Source of the DNA: Bacillota bacterium
Lineage (GTDB): Bacteria > Bacillota > Clostridia > Peptostreptococcales > Anaerovoracaceae
NCBI GenBank assembly: GCA_021769295.1
Contig: JAETTD010000013.1
Coordinates: forward strand, 1 to 62,389
DNA length: 62,389 nt
Reading direction: 5' to 3'
Each line of letters begins with the position of its first letter. Position 1 is the first letter of the stretch. Under the pieces are notes generated by a model. It searched no databases. It saw nothing but the letters and a program-made list of their open reading frames with translations, and had not been told where the DNA came from. Position numbers and translations under genes: made by a program. Shown here piece after piece: positions 26,745 through 36,370 of the stretch.

Positions 26745-27878
26745 TTATGAAACAGTTTTATATATATCCGTTAAAGATTTTGCTATAGCCTTCGGAGAGA
26801 ATCTGTCTGTTGCATACTTAGAGATTTTCTCTCTGTCGTATGTCTTTCTGTTCCTTGCCATAATCCGCATTGCAGCAATTATTTCTTCATTGTTATCTCC
26901 TACCAATCTTCCGGTATCAGTTGTAATAAATTCTTCGGGTCCACCTGATTTTGTCGACAACACAGGCAACCCAGATGCCATAGCTTCAATAAAAGCCACA
27001 CCGAAAGTTTCTTTTTGCGATAACAGAACAAAGATATTTGTCTTTTTGAAAATTTCTGCAATCTTTTCTCTGCTCACATTTCCCAGCATATGCACGCTAT
27101 TTTCACAGCCTAAGCGATTTATCTCATCCTCTAATTTACCTCTTTCCGGACCGCCTCCACATATATACAATTCATAATTATCATCGTTTTCAAATGCCTT
27201 TGAAAAACATTCAATTAACAAATTCATTCTTTTATTCTTTGTTAAACTGCCAACACTACAAAATATAACGGAATCGTCTTTATAAGCTTTACTTTCGCTT
27301 ATGTAACCAAAAATCTGTGTGTCAATAACGTTGTTTATAACAATGCTGTCAAATCCATAATTGTCTAAAATTATTTTGTTTAAAGATTTGCTTACAGTTA
27401 TAAGCACATCAGCTCTGCCGTATGCACAGTTAACTACTTCATCAAAAAATTTGCTATTCTCGTATTTCGATAATCTCGTAATATCCGTATGCTCCGTCAC
27501 AACAATTCTTGCATTAGACTTGATTATATCCATTCCTTTAGCCACAATATACGCATTATCTAAAAAATGAGCATGAATAATATCGAAATCTCCGTACTTT
27601 GCAATCAAGTTGTTCATTTCTTTAACAAAAGCTTTCTGTGACAACGCAAAGAAGTACTTTTTATTTATGGCACCCAAAGGTACATTTACCTTAGTAATCT
27701 TTACATCTCTGTATTGTTCCTCATAAACGCCCATTTTTCTTTTTCTTCTTATTGAACGCAAATCTAAAGACAAAACAAAAACTTCGTGTCCAGCTTGTGC
27801 AAGAGCACAAGCTTGATCTAATTCAAAGCTTCCACTGTAATCACTTGCTATGCTTCGGGAAACAATGCATACTTTCAT
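26745..27878 (-). CDS. Family 4 glycosyltransferase
   Basis: A 377-aa GT-B fold enzyme. The N-terminal acceptor domain opens KVCIVSRSIASDYSGSFE. The C-terminal donor-binding domain has GSLTKNKRMNLLIE near 210, CGGGPER near 240 and the EX7E region SQKETFGVAFIEAMASGLPV near 290. The start overlaps the upstream polymerase stop (ATGA) behind AAGGAG. It is one of three GT4 enzymes in the operon and is expected to add one sugar of the repeat unit. The sugar is unknown. Confidence 0.9.
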   Translation of the reverse strand: MKVCIVSRSIASDYSGSFELDQACALAQAGHEVFVLSLDLRSIRRKRKMGVYEEQYRDVKITKVNVPLGAINKKYFFALSQKAFVKEMNNLIAKYGDFDIIHAHFLDNAYIVAKGMDIIKSNARIVVTEHTDITRLSKYENSKFFDEVVNCAYGRADVLITVSKSLNKIILDNYGFDSIVINNVIDTQIFGYISESKAYKDDSVIFCSVGSLTKNKRMNLLIECFSKAFENDDNYELYICGGGPERGKLEDEINRLGCENSVHMLGNVSREKIAEIFKKTNIFVLLSQKETFGVAFIEAMASGLPVLSTKSGGPEEFITTDTGRLVGDNNEEIIAAMRIMARNRKTYDREKISKYATDRFSPKAIAKSLTDIYKTVS

Positions 27879-29176
27879 TTAAAATAACTCCTTTTTGGTA
27901 AAATTCCCTTGACATCACAAATCTCTTCATCCTGTAAAATATACATCGGTAAAATATACATCCAGTATATAATCAGCGAAAACGAACTGTATGGGCCAAA
28001 AGAATTTGACAGCATCATATAAACTATAGTCTGGCCAAAAGCCGCAATCAGTAAATAGTTTTCCATGCTAATCTCTTTCCCAAACAGTTTTCTCAGATAA
28101 AATAACCCCATAGTTATAAACTGTATCGCAAACAGAATCAATCCTGGTATTCCGCTTTGATATCCTATTTGAATAAAAGTATTATGTGCATTTGTTTTAA
28201 AATTTTGATCGAAATATCCATTTATAGGTAATTCTACTGCATCATGACCCCAAATTGACAGTTGAGAAATATAAGTCTTCCAAATTTCCACCCTACCTGA
28301 CGAAATAGAGCCCTCATTATTTATTCCTTTCAAATATCTATCATATGTACCTGATATGGATTCTTCAAAGCCACCTGACAAATCTTCCTTTCCTATTTCT
28401 ATTCCAATGGCTTCAGCCGTATAAGGAGTTATATTTATAAGTATTCCATATGTTGATGAAACTCCCACAATTACCGCCGCTATCAGACAAGTTACCGTTT
28501 TTTTATTAAATACAGGTTCCTTTATTCTTACAAGATAAATAATATATACAATCACAATGGCAACTACAGCAAGCAAAGTTGTTCTTGACCTTGATAAAAG
28601 CACATTGGCGACTGATATTCCAAGCAGAAGGAATAAATATATTTTAAACTTAAAATTGTTCGTTTTTCCAATCAGATACAAAATTACCAATATAGCCGTT
28701 GCTACACATTCTCCCCACAAATTTGGGTTGGTAAAAACTCCACAATATTGACCTTTTCCTAGTGGTGAAATCAATAAGCTTCCAACTATATACAAACTAT
28801 AAAATAACACAAACCATTTTGAAAAGCTTAATATAATTTTTGTCAAAGTTTCTCTGTCAATGCTAAATATAAATATTGGCATTTGAAACAGAAAAATAAA
28901 GGCATAGACTATATATGTAGGCACCTTAAATTTGATTCCATATATAAAAAAGAGTATCCCTATGGCAATAAACGGAATCCATCTCTTTACGGGAAATCTT
29001 GTCCCTTTTTGCCTAAACCCAATCATTAAGCAACTGAAAATCAACAATATCATTGATGACATTAAAAGAGTCGGACTTGTTCTGCCTCCGTATACTCCCA
29101 AATTAGACAGGAATAAATTAAGCGTAAAAAGCCCTACAAATACAGTTATATACATTTTATCTTTTCTTTTACCCAT
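27875..29176 (-). CDS. O-antigen polymerase/ligase-like membrane protein (Wzy)
   Basis: A 433-aa protein with about ten to twelve membrane helices and a large extracytoplasmic loop (about 240-335) rich in Gly and Ser. A conserved AHNTFIQIGYQSGIPG segment follows, characteristic of Wzy_C / O-antigen ligase family members. It is the predicted polymerase for this operon's repeat unit. The start was taken as ATG 29176; a TTG three codons earlier would sit too close to the GGGG motif. Confidence 0.85.
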   Translation of the reverse strand: MGKRKDKMYITVFVGLFTLNLFLSNLGVYGGRTSPTLLMSSMILLIFSCLMIGFRQKGTRFPVKRWIPFIAIGILFFIYGIKFKVPTYIVYAFIFLFQMPIFIFSIDRETLTKIILSFSKWFVLFYSLYIVGSLLISPLGKGQYCGVFTNPNLWGECVATAILVILYLIGKTNNFKFKIYLFLLLGISVANVLLSRSRTTLLAVVAIVIVYIIYLVRIKEPVFNKKTVTCLIAAVIVGVSSTYGILINITPYTAEAIGIEIGKEDLSGGFEESISGTYDRYLKGINNEGSISSGRVEIWKTYISQLSIWGHDAVELPINGYFDQNFKTNAHNTFIQIGYQSGIPGLILFAIQFITMGLFYLRKLFGKEISMENYLLIAAFGQTIVYMMLSNSFGPYSSFSLIIYWMYILPMYILQDEEICDVKGILPKRSYFK

Positions 29177-29225
29177 TGTATTCAATCCCCAAATCCCCCT
29201 GTGATGTTTTTAGTATTAAATCCTT

Positions 29226-30329
29226 CTATATATTATCATACACAATATAAAGAGTTTTTTCCTGGCTTTCCCAGTTGTACTTTTCAAGAACTGCTTTTCT
29301 TCCGTTTTTACCCATCTCATTTGCAAGGGCTTTATTTTGTATCAGTTTTTTTATTGCCTCTCTTATCTGCGGTACATTTGACGGTTCTACGCAAATTCCA
29401 CAGTTTTCTCCTTCGACAATTTCCCTCCAAAGAGAATAATCCGTTGCAATTACAGGCAATTGATGCAACATCATTTCAAAGAGTTTTGTATTTCCTAAAG
29501 TGCCGGTTCTGTCTGCATCTAACACATATTGGCAAAGTGCCATACCTATATCACCGTTCCATAGTTCTCTATTAACAACGTCAAAAGGAACTTTTCCTCT
29601 GTAATCAGCCCTTTTCCAGCCGTCTATCTGTGATAATTCTTTGATATAGCTATCACTGGCTGCACCAAAGAAAACATATTCCACATCATCAATATCACTT
29701 ATGGCTTCTAAAATATATTCATGTGACCACTGTGAATTGACGCCTCCGGCAAAACATAGTCTCGTTTTACCGTCTTCTTTCCTGTCTCTCTGCGAGCATA
29801 CAGAATCCACAATAGGATAATTTGTTACCAAGTATACCTTATCATTATGCTTTTTATATTTTTCCACTATTCTCGGAGTAACGGTTACTATTGCATCTAT
29901 CTTAGAAGAAACTCTGTTTAAGTATCTTTCAAAGATTGAAGTAATGATTTTTCTTAAAGGTTTAGGTATATATTCTTTTCTTTTAATATCTTCAACCGTA
30001 TCTTCATGACTGTCATAAATCACCTTCTTGCCCATATTTTTGAATTTTAATGCGAATTGGAGCAATTCAGGGTCGTGAAAATGATACACATCTGCATTAA
30101 CTTTGACTGCCGCCTTATAAGCTTTTTTTGCAAATCCTGTAAATCTTTTAATTCTTCCTTCAGGACGCTCGCCGATACCTATGACATTTACATTGTTTTT
30201 TTTATAACTTTCTCCCGGAGCTACAAGAAAAACCTCGTATTCCTCCTTCTTTGCTAAAGATGTACACTCTTTTTCAAATATCCGAACATCCGTACTGCTA
30301 TGAGCACTTGTTATATGACAAATCCGCAA
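29226..30329 (-). CDS. Family 4 glycosyltransferase
   Basis: A 367-aa GT-B glycosyltransferase. The N-terminus ICHITSAHSSTDVRIFEKEC and DVYHFHDPELL are typical of a GT4 branch found in capsule loci. The C-terminal half has FAGGVNSQWSHEYILEAI and the donor-site LFEMMLHQLPVIA. The initiation codon appears to be TTG (30329-30327) behind GGAGGCGAATT. It probably adds a sugar to the lipid-linked repeat; specificity is unknown. Confidence 0.87.
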   Translation of the reverse strand: MRICHITSAHSSTDVRIFEKECTSLAKKEEYEVFLVAPGESYKKNNVNVIGIGERPEGRIKRFTGFAKKAYKAAVKVNADVYHFHDPELLQFALKFKNMGKKVIYDSHEDTVEDIKRKEYIPKPLRKIITSIFERYLNRVSSKIDAIVTVTPRIVEKYKKHNDKVYLVTNYPIVDSVCSQRDRKEDGKTRLCFAGGVNSQWSHEYILEAISDIDDVEYVFFGAASDSYIKELSQIDGWKRADYRGKVPFDVVNRELWNGDIGMALCQYVLDADRTGTLGNTKLFEMMLHQLPVIATDYSLWREIVEGENCGICVEPSNVPQIREAIKKLIQNKALANEMGKNGRKAVLEKYNWESQEKTLYIVYDNI

Positions 30330-30352
30330 AATTCGCCTCCATTATTCATCAA

Positions 30353-31426
30353 CTAAAATTCACCCTTCATATCTGTGCTTGCAAAATCTTTGAGCGGCAG
30401 CTTTACAACTTTTCCCTCTTTCTGGCTCTTGTATATAGAAAGCACCACTTCAAGAGCATTTCTTCCGGCTACTGCGTCAACATAAGGTCTTCTGTCGTTT
30501 TTAATAGCATCTATTACGTCTGCAAACAGGCTGGTGTGGCCGTTGCCGTATACGTTGCTGGTGGCCTCTTTAAGCTCTTTGTTTTTTGCATCTTCTTCAG
30601 TTTCGTCTGCGAAGTTCCAGACATCTATATTGTTTGTGGAAGTGCCGCCTATCTTGACTGTGCCCTTCTCTCCAAACACATAAAGGGTTTCTTCCAAATT
30701 TTTAGGATAAACGTTGGTAGTTCCTTCAATGGTTCCTATAGCTCCGTTTTTAAATTTAACCACTGCCATTCCAACGTCTTCCGCTTCAAGATAATCGTGG
30801 AACTGCTGTCTCGTGGCTCCGTAAATCTCTTCTATTTCGTCGCCCATCATCCATCTGAGGAGGTCGATTCCGTGGATGCACTGGTTCATCAAAGCGCCGC
30901 CATCCTGCTCCCATGTTCCTCTCCATGAAGCCTGGTCATAGTAGCCGTGGTCTCTGTTCCATCTTACATGAATAGAGCCGTGAGATAATTTTCCGAATCT
31001 TCCTGCTTCAAGGGCTTTCCTCAGCTCCTGAATTGCAACGTTAAAACGGTTCTGATGACAAGCAGAGACCTTAACGTTATTTGCCTCAGCAGCAGCAATA
31101 ATCTTGTCTGCATCCTCTATACTCATTGCCATAGGTTTTTCTATTATTACGTTTACACCCTTTTCTATGCAATGAAGCGCAATTTCCGCATGAATACCGC
31201 TTTCTGTGGCAATACTTACAAGTTCAGGCTTCTCCTGTACAATCATTTCCTTATAATCGGCATACCTCTTAATTGAAGTTTCATTCTGCAAATCGTATTT
31301 TTCAAGTATGCCTTCCATTTTTTCCGGCAGTACGTCGCATACGGCAACAATCTCAAGCTCATTGTTAAGTGCCGCCTTCATGTGATTTACTGCGATTCTT
31401 CCGCAGCCTATAAGTGCATATTTCAT
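30353..31426 (-). CDS. Gfo/Idh/MocA family oxidoreductase (probable WbpB/WlbA-type step)
   Basis: A 357-aa NAD(P)-dependent oxidoreductase. The Rossmann motif ALIGCGRIAVNH is at the N-terminus, EKPMAMS near 97 carries the family lysine, and CHQNRFN follows. In operons with WbpA, WbpD and WbpE this family oxidises C3 of UDP-GlcNAcA. Here it lies between the acetyltransferase gene (31442) and a GT4, which fits that role. Family membership is secure; the exact substrate is inference from context. Confidence 0.87.
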   Translation of the reverse strand: MKYALIGCGRIAVNHMKAALNNELEIVAVCDVLPEKMEGILEKYDLQNETSIKRYADYKEMIVQEKPELVSIATESGIHAEIALHCIEKGVNVIIEKPMAMSIEDADKIIAAAEANNVKVSACHQNRFNVAIQELRKALEAGRFGKLSHGSIHVRWNRDHGYYDQASWRGTWEQDGGALMNQCIHGIDLLRWMMGDEIEEIYGATRQQFHDYLEAEDVGMAVVKFKNGAIGTIEGTTNVYPKNLEETLYVFGEKGTVKIGGTSTNNIDVWNFADETEEDAKNKELKEATSNVYGNGHTSLFADVIDAIKNDRRPYVDAVAGRNALEVVLSIYKSQKEGKVVKLPLKDFASTDMKGEF

Positions 31427-31441
31427 AAGTTTTCCTCCACC

Positions 31442-32005
31442 TTATTTTTCAACAAGTCCTGTCTCTTTTTCTTCGTATTTACGGCCGCATGACGGACAAT
31501 TAAAACCGTCCCTCAGTACTTCACCACACTCGCATACCCAGCCTATTCTTCTTGCCGGCACACCTGCCATTAAAGCGTGGTCAAGCACATCTTTGGTTAC
31601 TACGGCACCGGATGCAATCATGGACCATTTTCCAAGGGTATGACCGCAAACAATGGTCGCATTTGCGCCTACAGTCGCGCCTGTCTTGAGCAATGTCTTT
31701 TTGTATCCTGCGCTGCCTTTGGGATATTTGGCTCTTGGCGTAAGGTCATTGGTAAATACCATAGACGGGCCGCAGAAAACATAATCCTCCATTTCAACGC
31801 CTTCATATACGGATACGTTGTTTTGGAGCTTACAGCCGTTTCCTATCTTCACGTTATTTGAAACGTTTACATTCTGCCCAAAGGAACAATTTTCTCCTAT
31901 CACAGCTCCGGACTGTACATGGCAGAAATACCATATCTTTGTTCCTTCGCCTATCTGAACGTTGTCATCCACGTAGCTTGACTCATGTACAAAATACTCA
32001 GCCAT
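31442..32005 (-). CDS. wbpD: Left-handed beta-helix N-acetyltransferase (WbpD/WlbB-like) with C-terminal zinc-ribbon-like tail
   Basis: A 187-aa acyltransferase of hexapeptide repeats. The opening YFVHESSYVDDNVQIGEGTK and the GENCSFGQNV, IGNGCKLQNNV and GPSMVFTNDLTPRA segments match UDP-2-acetamido-3-amino-glucuronate N-acetyltransferases. The last 25 residues hold a CxC plus CxxC set (CECGEVL, CPSCGRKY), probably a small zinc ribbon. The start overlaps the stop of the upstream dehydrogenase (TAATG). It would acetylate the 3-amino group made by the WbpE-type aminotransferase at 22479. Confidence 0.88.
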   Translation of the reverse strand: MAEYFVHESSYVDDNVQIGEGTKIWYFCHVQSGAVIGENCSFGQNVNVSNNVKIGNGCKLQNNVSVYEGVEMEDYVFCGPSMVFTNDLTPRAKYPKGSAGYKKTLLKTGATVGANATIVCGHTLGKWSMIASGAVVTKDVLDHALMAGVPARRIGWVCECGEVLRDGFNCPSCGRKYEEKETGLVEK

Positions 32006-33315
32006 TACAATACCTCTATGTTATCTCTGTCTTTAATTTCTTTCATGGCGTTTCTCGTGTCGAAGATTGCCTTGGCATTTTTCTGAATCATATCGTAATC
32101 AATATTCGTATGTGCGGCGGTAACCACTACCAAATCATAGGAAGCTATTACTGAGTCGTTTATGCCTTCTATTCCTCTGAATATTTGGCCCTTATCCTTA
32201 TACTCTGCTATCCATGGGTCATAGAAATCTACACATGCTCCAACCTTTTTAAGCTCGTCTATAACTCTTATGGCAGGGCTTTCCCGGTAATCGTCTATAT
32301 CATTTTTGTAAGCAACTCCGAGAACCAATACCTTTGAACCATTCAAAGCTTTTTTGTGGCGGTTTAAGATAGCCATTGACCTTTCTACACAATATTCCGG
32401 CATCCTGTCGTTTACCATCATTGAGCTTTCAATCATGGAAGTATGGAAGCCATATTCACGGGCTTTCCATGACAAGTAATACGGGTCAAGAGGGATGCAG
32501 TGTCCACCAAGGCCTGGTCCCGGATAGAACGCCTGGAAACCATAAGGTTTTGTCTTGGCTGCGTCTACCACTTCCCAATAATCTATTCCCATTCTGTTGC
32601 AAAGAATGGCCATTTCGTTGGCAAGTCCTATATTTATATTTCTGTATGTGTTTTCAAGAATTTTTTCCATTTCAGCAACTGCAGGAGATGAAACCTCGTA
32701 TACGTCTCCCTCAAGCACTGCTCTGTACATAGCCGCTATCACCTCGCGGGCATCGCTGCCTATGGCACCTACTACCTTTGGAGTATTCTTGGTCTTAAAT
32801 TGCTTATTACCCGGATCAACTCGTTCCGGTGAAAATCCCAGATAAAAATCTTCTCCGCATTTTAATCCGGAAGACTCAAGTATAGGTTTCAGCAGTTCTT
32901 CCGTAGTTCCCGGATAAGTCGTGGATTCAAGGACAACCATAGTGCCTCTTTTCAGATGTTTGGCAATTGCCTCAGCTGATGATTTTACATAACTTATGTC
33001 AGGCTGCTGGTGCTTGTCCAAAGGAGTTGGAACGCATATTGCTATAAAGTCAACGTCTTTCACAAAGCTAAAGTCCGTAGTTGCCTTAAGCATACCGCTT
33101 TCGACTATCTTTTTAAGGTCTTCGTCCACAACATCTCCTATATAATTATGTCCTTCATTTACTAAATCAACCTTTGCTTTTTGAACATCAAAGCCTATGG
33201 TTTTAAATCCTGCTTTGGCTTTTTCCACGGCAAGAGGAAGGCCCACATAGCCAAGACCTACAACGCCTACTGTTATTTCTCTGTCATTTATCTTTTTTAG
33301 CAACTGTTCCTTCAT
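32005..33315 (-). CDS. wbpA: UDP-N-acetylglucosamine 6-dehydrogenase (WbpA-like nucleotide sugar dehydrogenase)
   Basis: A 436-aa three-domain NAD-dependent dehydrogenase that oxidises C6 of a UDP-HexNAc to the uronic acid. It has the Rossmann motif VGVVGLGYVGLPLA, VVLESTTYPGTTEE, FSPERVDPGN and the catalytic cysteine in GPGLGGHCIPLDPYY. These fit the WbpA/TviB branch better than UDP-Glc dehydrogenase. The start was set at ATG 33315 behind GGAGGAAATCC. It supplies the acidic sugar of the polymer. Confidence 0.92.
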   Translation of the reverse strand: MKEQLLKKINDREITVGVVGLGYVGLPLAVEKAKAGFKTIGFDVQKAKVDLVNEGHNYIGDVVDEDLKKIVESGMLKATTDFSFVKDVDFIAICVPTPLDKHQQPDISYVKSSAEAIAKHLKRGTMVVLESTTYPGTTEELLKPILESSGLKCGEDFYLGFSPERVDPGNKQFKTKNTPKVVGAIGSDAREVIAAMYRAVLEGDVYEVSSPAVAEMEKILENTYRNINIGLANEMAILCNRMGIDYWEVVDAAKTKPYGFQAFYPGPGLGGHCIPLDPYYLSWKAREYGFHTSMIESSMMVNDRMPEYCVERSMAILNRHKKALNGSKVLVLGVAYKNDIDDYRESPAIRVIDELKKVGACVDFYDPWIAEYKDKGQIFRGIEGINDSVIASYDLVVVTAAHTNIDYDMIQKNAKAIFDTRNAMKEIKDRDNIEVL

Positions 33316-33332
33316 CGGATTTCCTCCATTAT

Positions 33333-34406
33333 TTAAACATATTTGTTGATACAATCTAAGATTTTTACTGCCGACTTTCCGTCGCCAAATGGATTATCGT
33401 CGGTAATTATCTGTTTGCAATTTAATTTTTCTATTATTTCTTTTGCATCAGGCTTAGACAGTTGATTTCTGTTGCCTACCATAGTTTCCGGCCATACAAC
33501 ATAGTCAAATATTGTCACGCACTGTTTCCCTCCAAAGAAAGCTTCTCTCTGCAAGCCTCCTGAATCGGTTATAATCTTCTTACTGTGATTTACCAGATAT
33601 ACGGACATGAGATACCCCACCGGCTGGCATATAATAAGATTTTTATAATTTTCTTCCTCTGTAATGCATTTAACCTTCACCTTATTTCGCGGGTGAACGG
33701 GATATATGCACGGCGCATCCAGCGAATCGGCAGCTTTCAAAATCTCTCTGAGCGGCTTATCGCTGCCGGCGTTTTCTTCTCTATGGCATGTCATATAGTA
33801 AAACTCCGTAGGCATATCTATCTTTTCTCCGTCAAGGCCGATGAGTTCTTCAGGCATATCATCCTTAACCTTTAGGCTGTAATACTTAAAGGCATCATAC
33901 ATAGGGTCTCCAACTACAAATGAGTTTTTGCTCAAATTTTCCTTTTTCAAAAATTCCATCGCAGAATGGGTGCAGCACAGCCTCAGCGTTGAAACGTGGT
34001 CTGTTATAATTCTGTTTACTTCCTCAGGATTGTTTAAAGTTCCAAGTCTGTTTCCCGCTTCAACATGAACTACAGGAATATGAAGCTTGACAGCGGCTAT
34101 GGCTCCTGCCATTGTAGAATTGGTATCTCCGTATATAAGTACAGCATCAGGCTTTTCTTTGATGAGAACTTCTTCAATGGCAATGAGCATTTCTCCTGTC
34201 ATTTTGCCGTGGGTTCCTCCTGAAATTCCCAAGTTATAATCGGGTTTAGGTATATCCAGTTCCTCAAAAAACACTTCTGACATGTTGTAATCATAGTGCT
34301 GGCCTGTGTGTACTAAAACTTCATTGTGTGTCTTTCTTAATTCTCTTGAGACAACTGCAGCCTTTATAAACTGAGGTCTTGCGCCTACTACCGTAAGTAT
34401 TTTCAT
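33333..34406 (-). CDS. wecB: UDP-N-acetylglucosamine 2-epimerase (WecB/WbpI-like)
   Basis: A 357-aa non-hydrolysing UDP-GlcNAc 2-epimerase. Motifs are VVGARPQFIKAAVVSREL at the N-terminus, VLIYGDTNSTMAG, HVEAGNR, CHREENAGS, YPVHPRN and TDSGGLQREAFF. Alone it would make UDP-ManNAc. In this operon it could act after the WbpA-B-E-D steps as WbpI, giving UDP-2,3-diacetamido-mannuronic acid. Sequence reading cannot separate these two uses. Confidence 0.92.
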   Translation of the reverse strand: MKILTVVGARPQFIKAAVVSRELRKTHNEVLVHTGQHYDYNMSEVFFEELDIPKPDYNLGISGGTHGKMTGEMLIAIEEVLIKEKPDAVLIYGDTNSTMAGAIAAVKLHIPVVHVEAGNRLGTLNNPEEVNRIITDHVSTLRLCCTHSAMEFLKKENLSKNSFVVGDPMYDAFKYYSLKVKDDMPEELIGLDGEKIDMPTEFYYMTCHREENAGSDKPLREILKAADSLDAPCIYPVHPRNKVKVKCITEEENYKNLIICQPVGYLMSVYLVNHSKKIITDSGGLQREAFFGGKQCVTIFDYVVWPETMVGNRNQLSKPDAKEIIEKLNCKQIITDDNPFGDGKSAVKILDCINKYV

Positions 34407-34417
34407 CCGTTCTCCTT

Positions 34418-35659
34418 CTATATTGAATCAGCGATATATATAACTTCTTTTGCCAGTTTATCTATATCAAAATGCTCTTTAGCGTATGTTCTTCCTCTTT
34501 TTCCAATAGTTTTCCTGTCTTCAGGAGTCATATTAAAAATTTCCATAATAGCCTTGGAAATCTTGACAGGATTTTCTGCTTCGACCGTAATTCCACATTT
34601 GCATTGTTCCGCCCAAGTCGGCGGTGAAGTAATAGAACAAACTAACGGTTTGGCGGACATCATAGAGTCAAGCATTTTATTTAAACAAAGGCCAAATCTG
34701 TACAAGTCGGACTTATAAGTCCCTATATAAATACAATCAAATAATTCCACCAGTTCCGGTATTTCTTTTTTATCTATAGGAGGCAAAAAAGTGATATTAT
34801 TGAGTTTCAGTTTTTCTGCTTTTTTTATTAAATCAGCTTTTTCCACTCCGTCTCCCACTAAAACAAATTGTACATCCTCATTTTCCCTTTGACAGATATC
34901 GGCTGCATCAACCAATACATCTAAAGCATTTGACATGGCATGACCGCCAAAATACCCTACAATAAACTTATTTTGCAGTTTAAGCAGCCTTAATGCCTCT
35001 TCATGCTGCAAAGACAGCTTCTTGGTATTTTGCCACTCTTTCATATCTATTCCAAGAGGTATACACTTAAATTTGCCTTCTTTTAAACCGTGCTTCCTCA
35101 TGTATGGCTCGCTATACTCAAGCAAAGCAATAACAAAATCAGAATTTCTATATGCGCTGTTCTCTCCTATCTGCATAGCTATTACAAACGGATTATACCT
35201 TGACATTCCACCAAGCTCAATAAGCGTCGCAGGCCACATATCATGCACTTCATGTATCAGTTTCACCTTTTTATGAGATTTGCGGCGTATTCTCTGGCCT
35301 ACAAAAGTGTCGAGAGGATATGTGGATGAGCAGATTACCACATCCGGTTTCAGCTCTCTGATTATCTTTTTTGCATTAAGCCAAAGCTTTGATACGAACT
35401 TCGCCATGGTTATGGCGCGTTTTGCGCCGTTTCCCTCATATTTGTTGGTCTTAATCCAATGATAATTTATGCCGTCGATTACCTCATGCTGAAAATCTTT
35501 TTCAACATTTGGATTCTTTCTTCTCAGATGAGAATAATCTGCGGCTATTATGTCAACCTTATGCCTCATTTTTACCCATTCACGGGCAAAATAATATGGT
35601 CTGAACTCCATTCCCATGTCAGGTGAGCCTGCATAATGGTTTATCAATAAAATGTTCAA
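34418..35659 (-). CDS. Family 4 glycosyltransferase (WbuB-like)
   Basis: A 413-aa GT-B enzyme. The N-terminus ILLINHYAGSPDMGMEFRPYY and ADYSHLRRKN are typical of the WbuB-like GT4 branch. The donor domain has GYFGGHAMSNALDVLVDAA, LVGDGVEK and CLNKMLDSMMSAKPLV. The start codon is TTG (35659-35657) behind AGGAG. Its place after the initiating transferase suggests that it adds the second sugar. The donor is unknown. Confidence 0.88.
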   Translation of the reverse strand: MNILLINHYAGSPDMGMEFRPYYFAREWVKMRHKVDIIAADYSHLRRKNPNVEKDFQHEVIDGINYHWIKTNKYEGNGAKRAITMAKFVSKLWLNAKKIIRELKPDVVICSSTYPLDTFVGQRIRRKSHKKVKLIHEVHDMWPATLIELGGMSRYNPFVIAMQIGENSAYRNSDFVIALLEYSEPYMRKHGLKEGKFKCIPLGIDMKEWQNTKKLSLQHEEALRLLKLQNKFIVGYFGGHAMSNALDVLVDAADICQRENEDVQFVLVGDGVEKADLIKKAEKLKLNNITFLPPIDKKEIPELVELFDCIYIGTYKSDLYRFGLCLNKMLDSMMSAKPLVCSITSPPTWAEQCKCGITVEAENPVKISKAIMEIFNMTPEDRKTIGKRGRTYAKEHFDIDKLAKEVIYIADSI

Positions 35660-35671
35660 GTCTCTATGCTC

Positions 35672-36370
35672 CTATTTTATTACGCTTATTACCGTCTTAA
35701 ACATCAGCTTTATATCTCCGAAAAAGCTGAAAGATTTAAGGTATTCCAAGTTGTATTTCATCTTTTCGGGAAGAACGTGCCTCATATAAGCATCGTCAGC
35801 GCTCTCGCCTTTAGCTGTATGTTCTTCCATGATTTCGTCTTCATCTTTAAAGGTTATGCTGGCAAGGGATGTTACTCCCGCAGGTAGCAGCAAAGTCGCC
35901 ATCATTTCCTCCGTATATCCGTCGACATACTTCCTTACTTCCGGTCTTGCTCCCACAAAACTCATCTGTCCTGCCGCAATGTTGAGAAGCTGAGGCAGTT
36001 CATCAAGCCTGCATTTTCTTATCTTTCTTCCTACTCTGGTTATTCTCGGGTCTTGTCCCACAGTTACAAGAGAGCCTATTTTATCTGCATTTTGCACCAT
36101 GGTACGAAACTTAAAAATCCTAAAGGTCTTATTTCCCATGGTGACCCTTTCCTGCCTGTAAAACACGGGACCTTTGGAGTCGATTTTTATTAAAACAGCC
36201 AGAATCAGCAAAATCGGAGAAAGTATTACAAGCATTACCACAGAAACAATGAAATCAAATATCCTTTTAACTACAAGGCTTGCTTTCTTTTTCTTTAAAA
36301 TATTGTAATACTCTGCCACAGAATCCTTTTGCATATTCTCCGGCAATTCTTCCCACTTTGGCAAAATCAA
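35672..36370 (-). CDS. Initiating sugar phosphotransferase (monotopic phosphoglycosyl transferase)
   Basis: A 232-aa membrane enzyme of the bacterial sugar transferase family (PglC/WcaJ C-terminal type). It has one re-entrant hydrophobic segment (about 38-62), then the catalytic block KGPVFYRQERVTMGNKTF, RTMVQNAD, CRLDELPQLLNI and FVGARPEV. It moves a sugar-1-phosphate from UDP to undecaprenyl phosphate to start the repeat unit. The initiation codon is TTG, overlapping the aminotransferase stop (TTGA) and preceded by AAGGAG. Location beside the dehydratase/aminotransferase pair suggests a 4-amino-trideoxy-HexNAc substrate. Confidence 0.92.
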   Translation of the reverse strand: MILPKWEELPENMQKDSVAEYYNILKKKKASLVVKRIFDFIVSVVMLVILSPILLILAVLIKIDSKGPVFYRQERVTMGNKTFRIFKFRTMVQNADKIGSLVTVGQDPRITRVGRKIRKCRLDELPQLLNIAAGQMSFVGARPEVRKYVDGYTEEMMATLLLPAGVTSLASITFKDEDEIMEEHTAKGESADDAYMRHVLPEKMKYNLEYLKSFSFFGDIKLMFKTVISVIK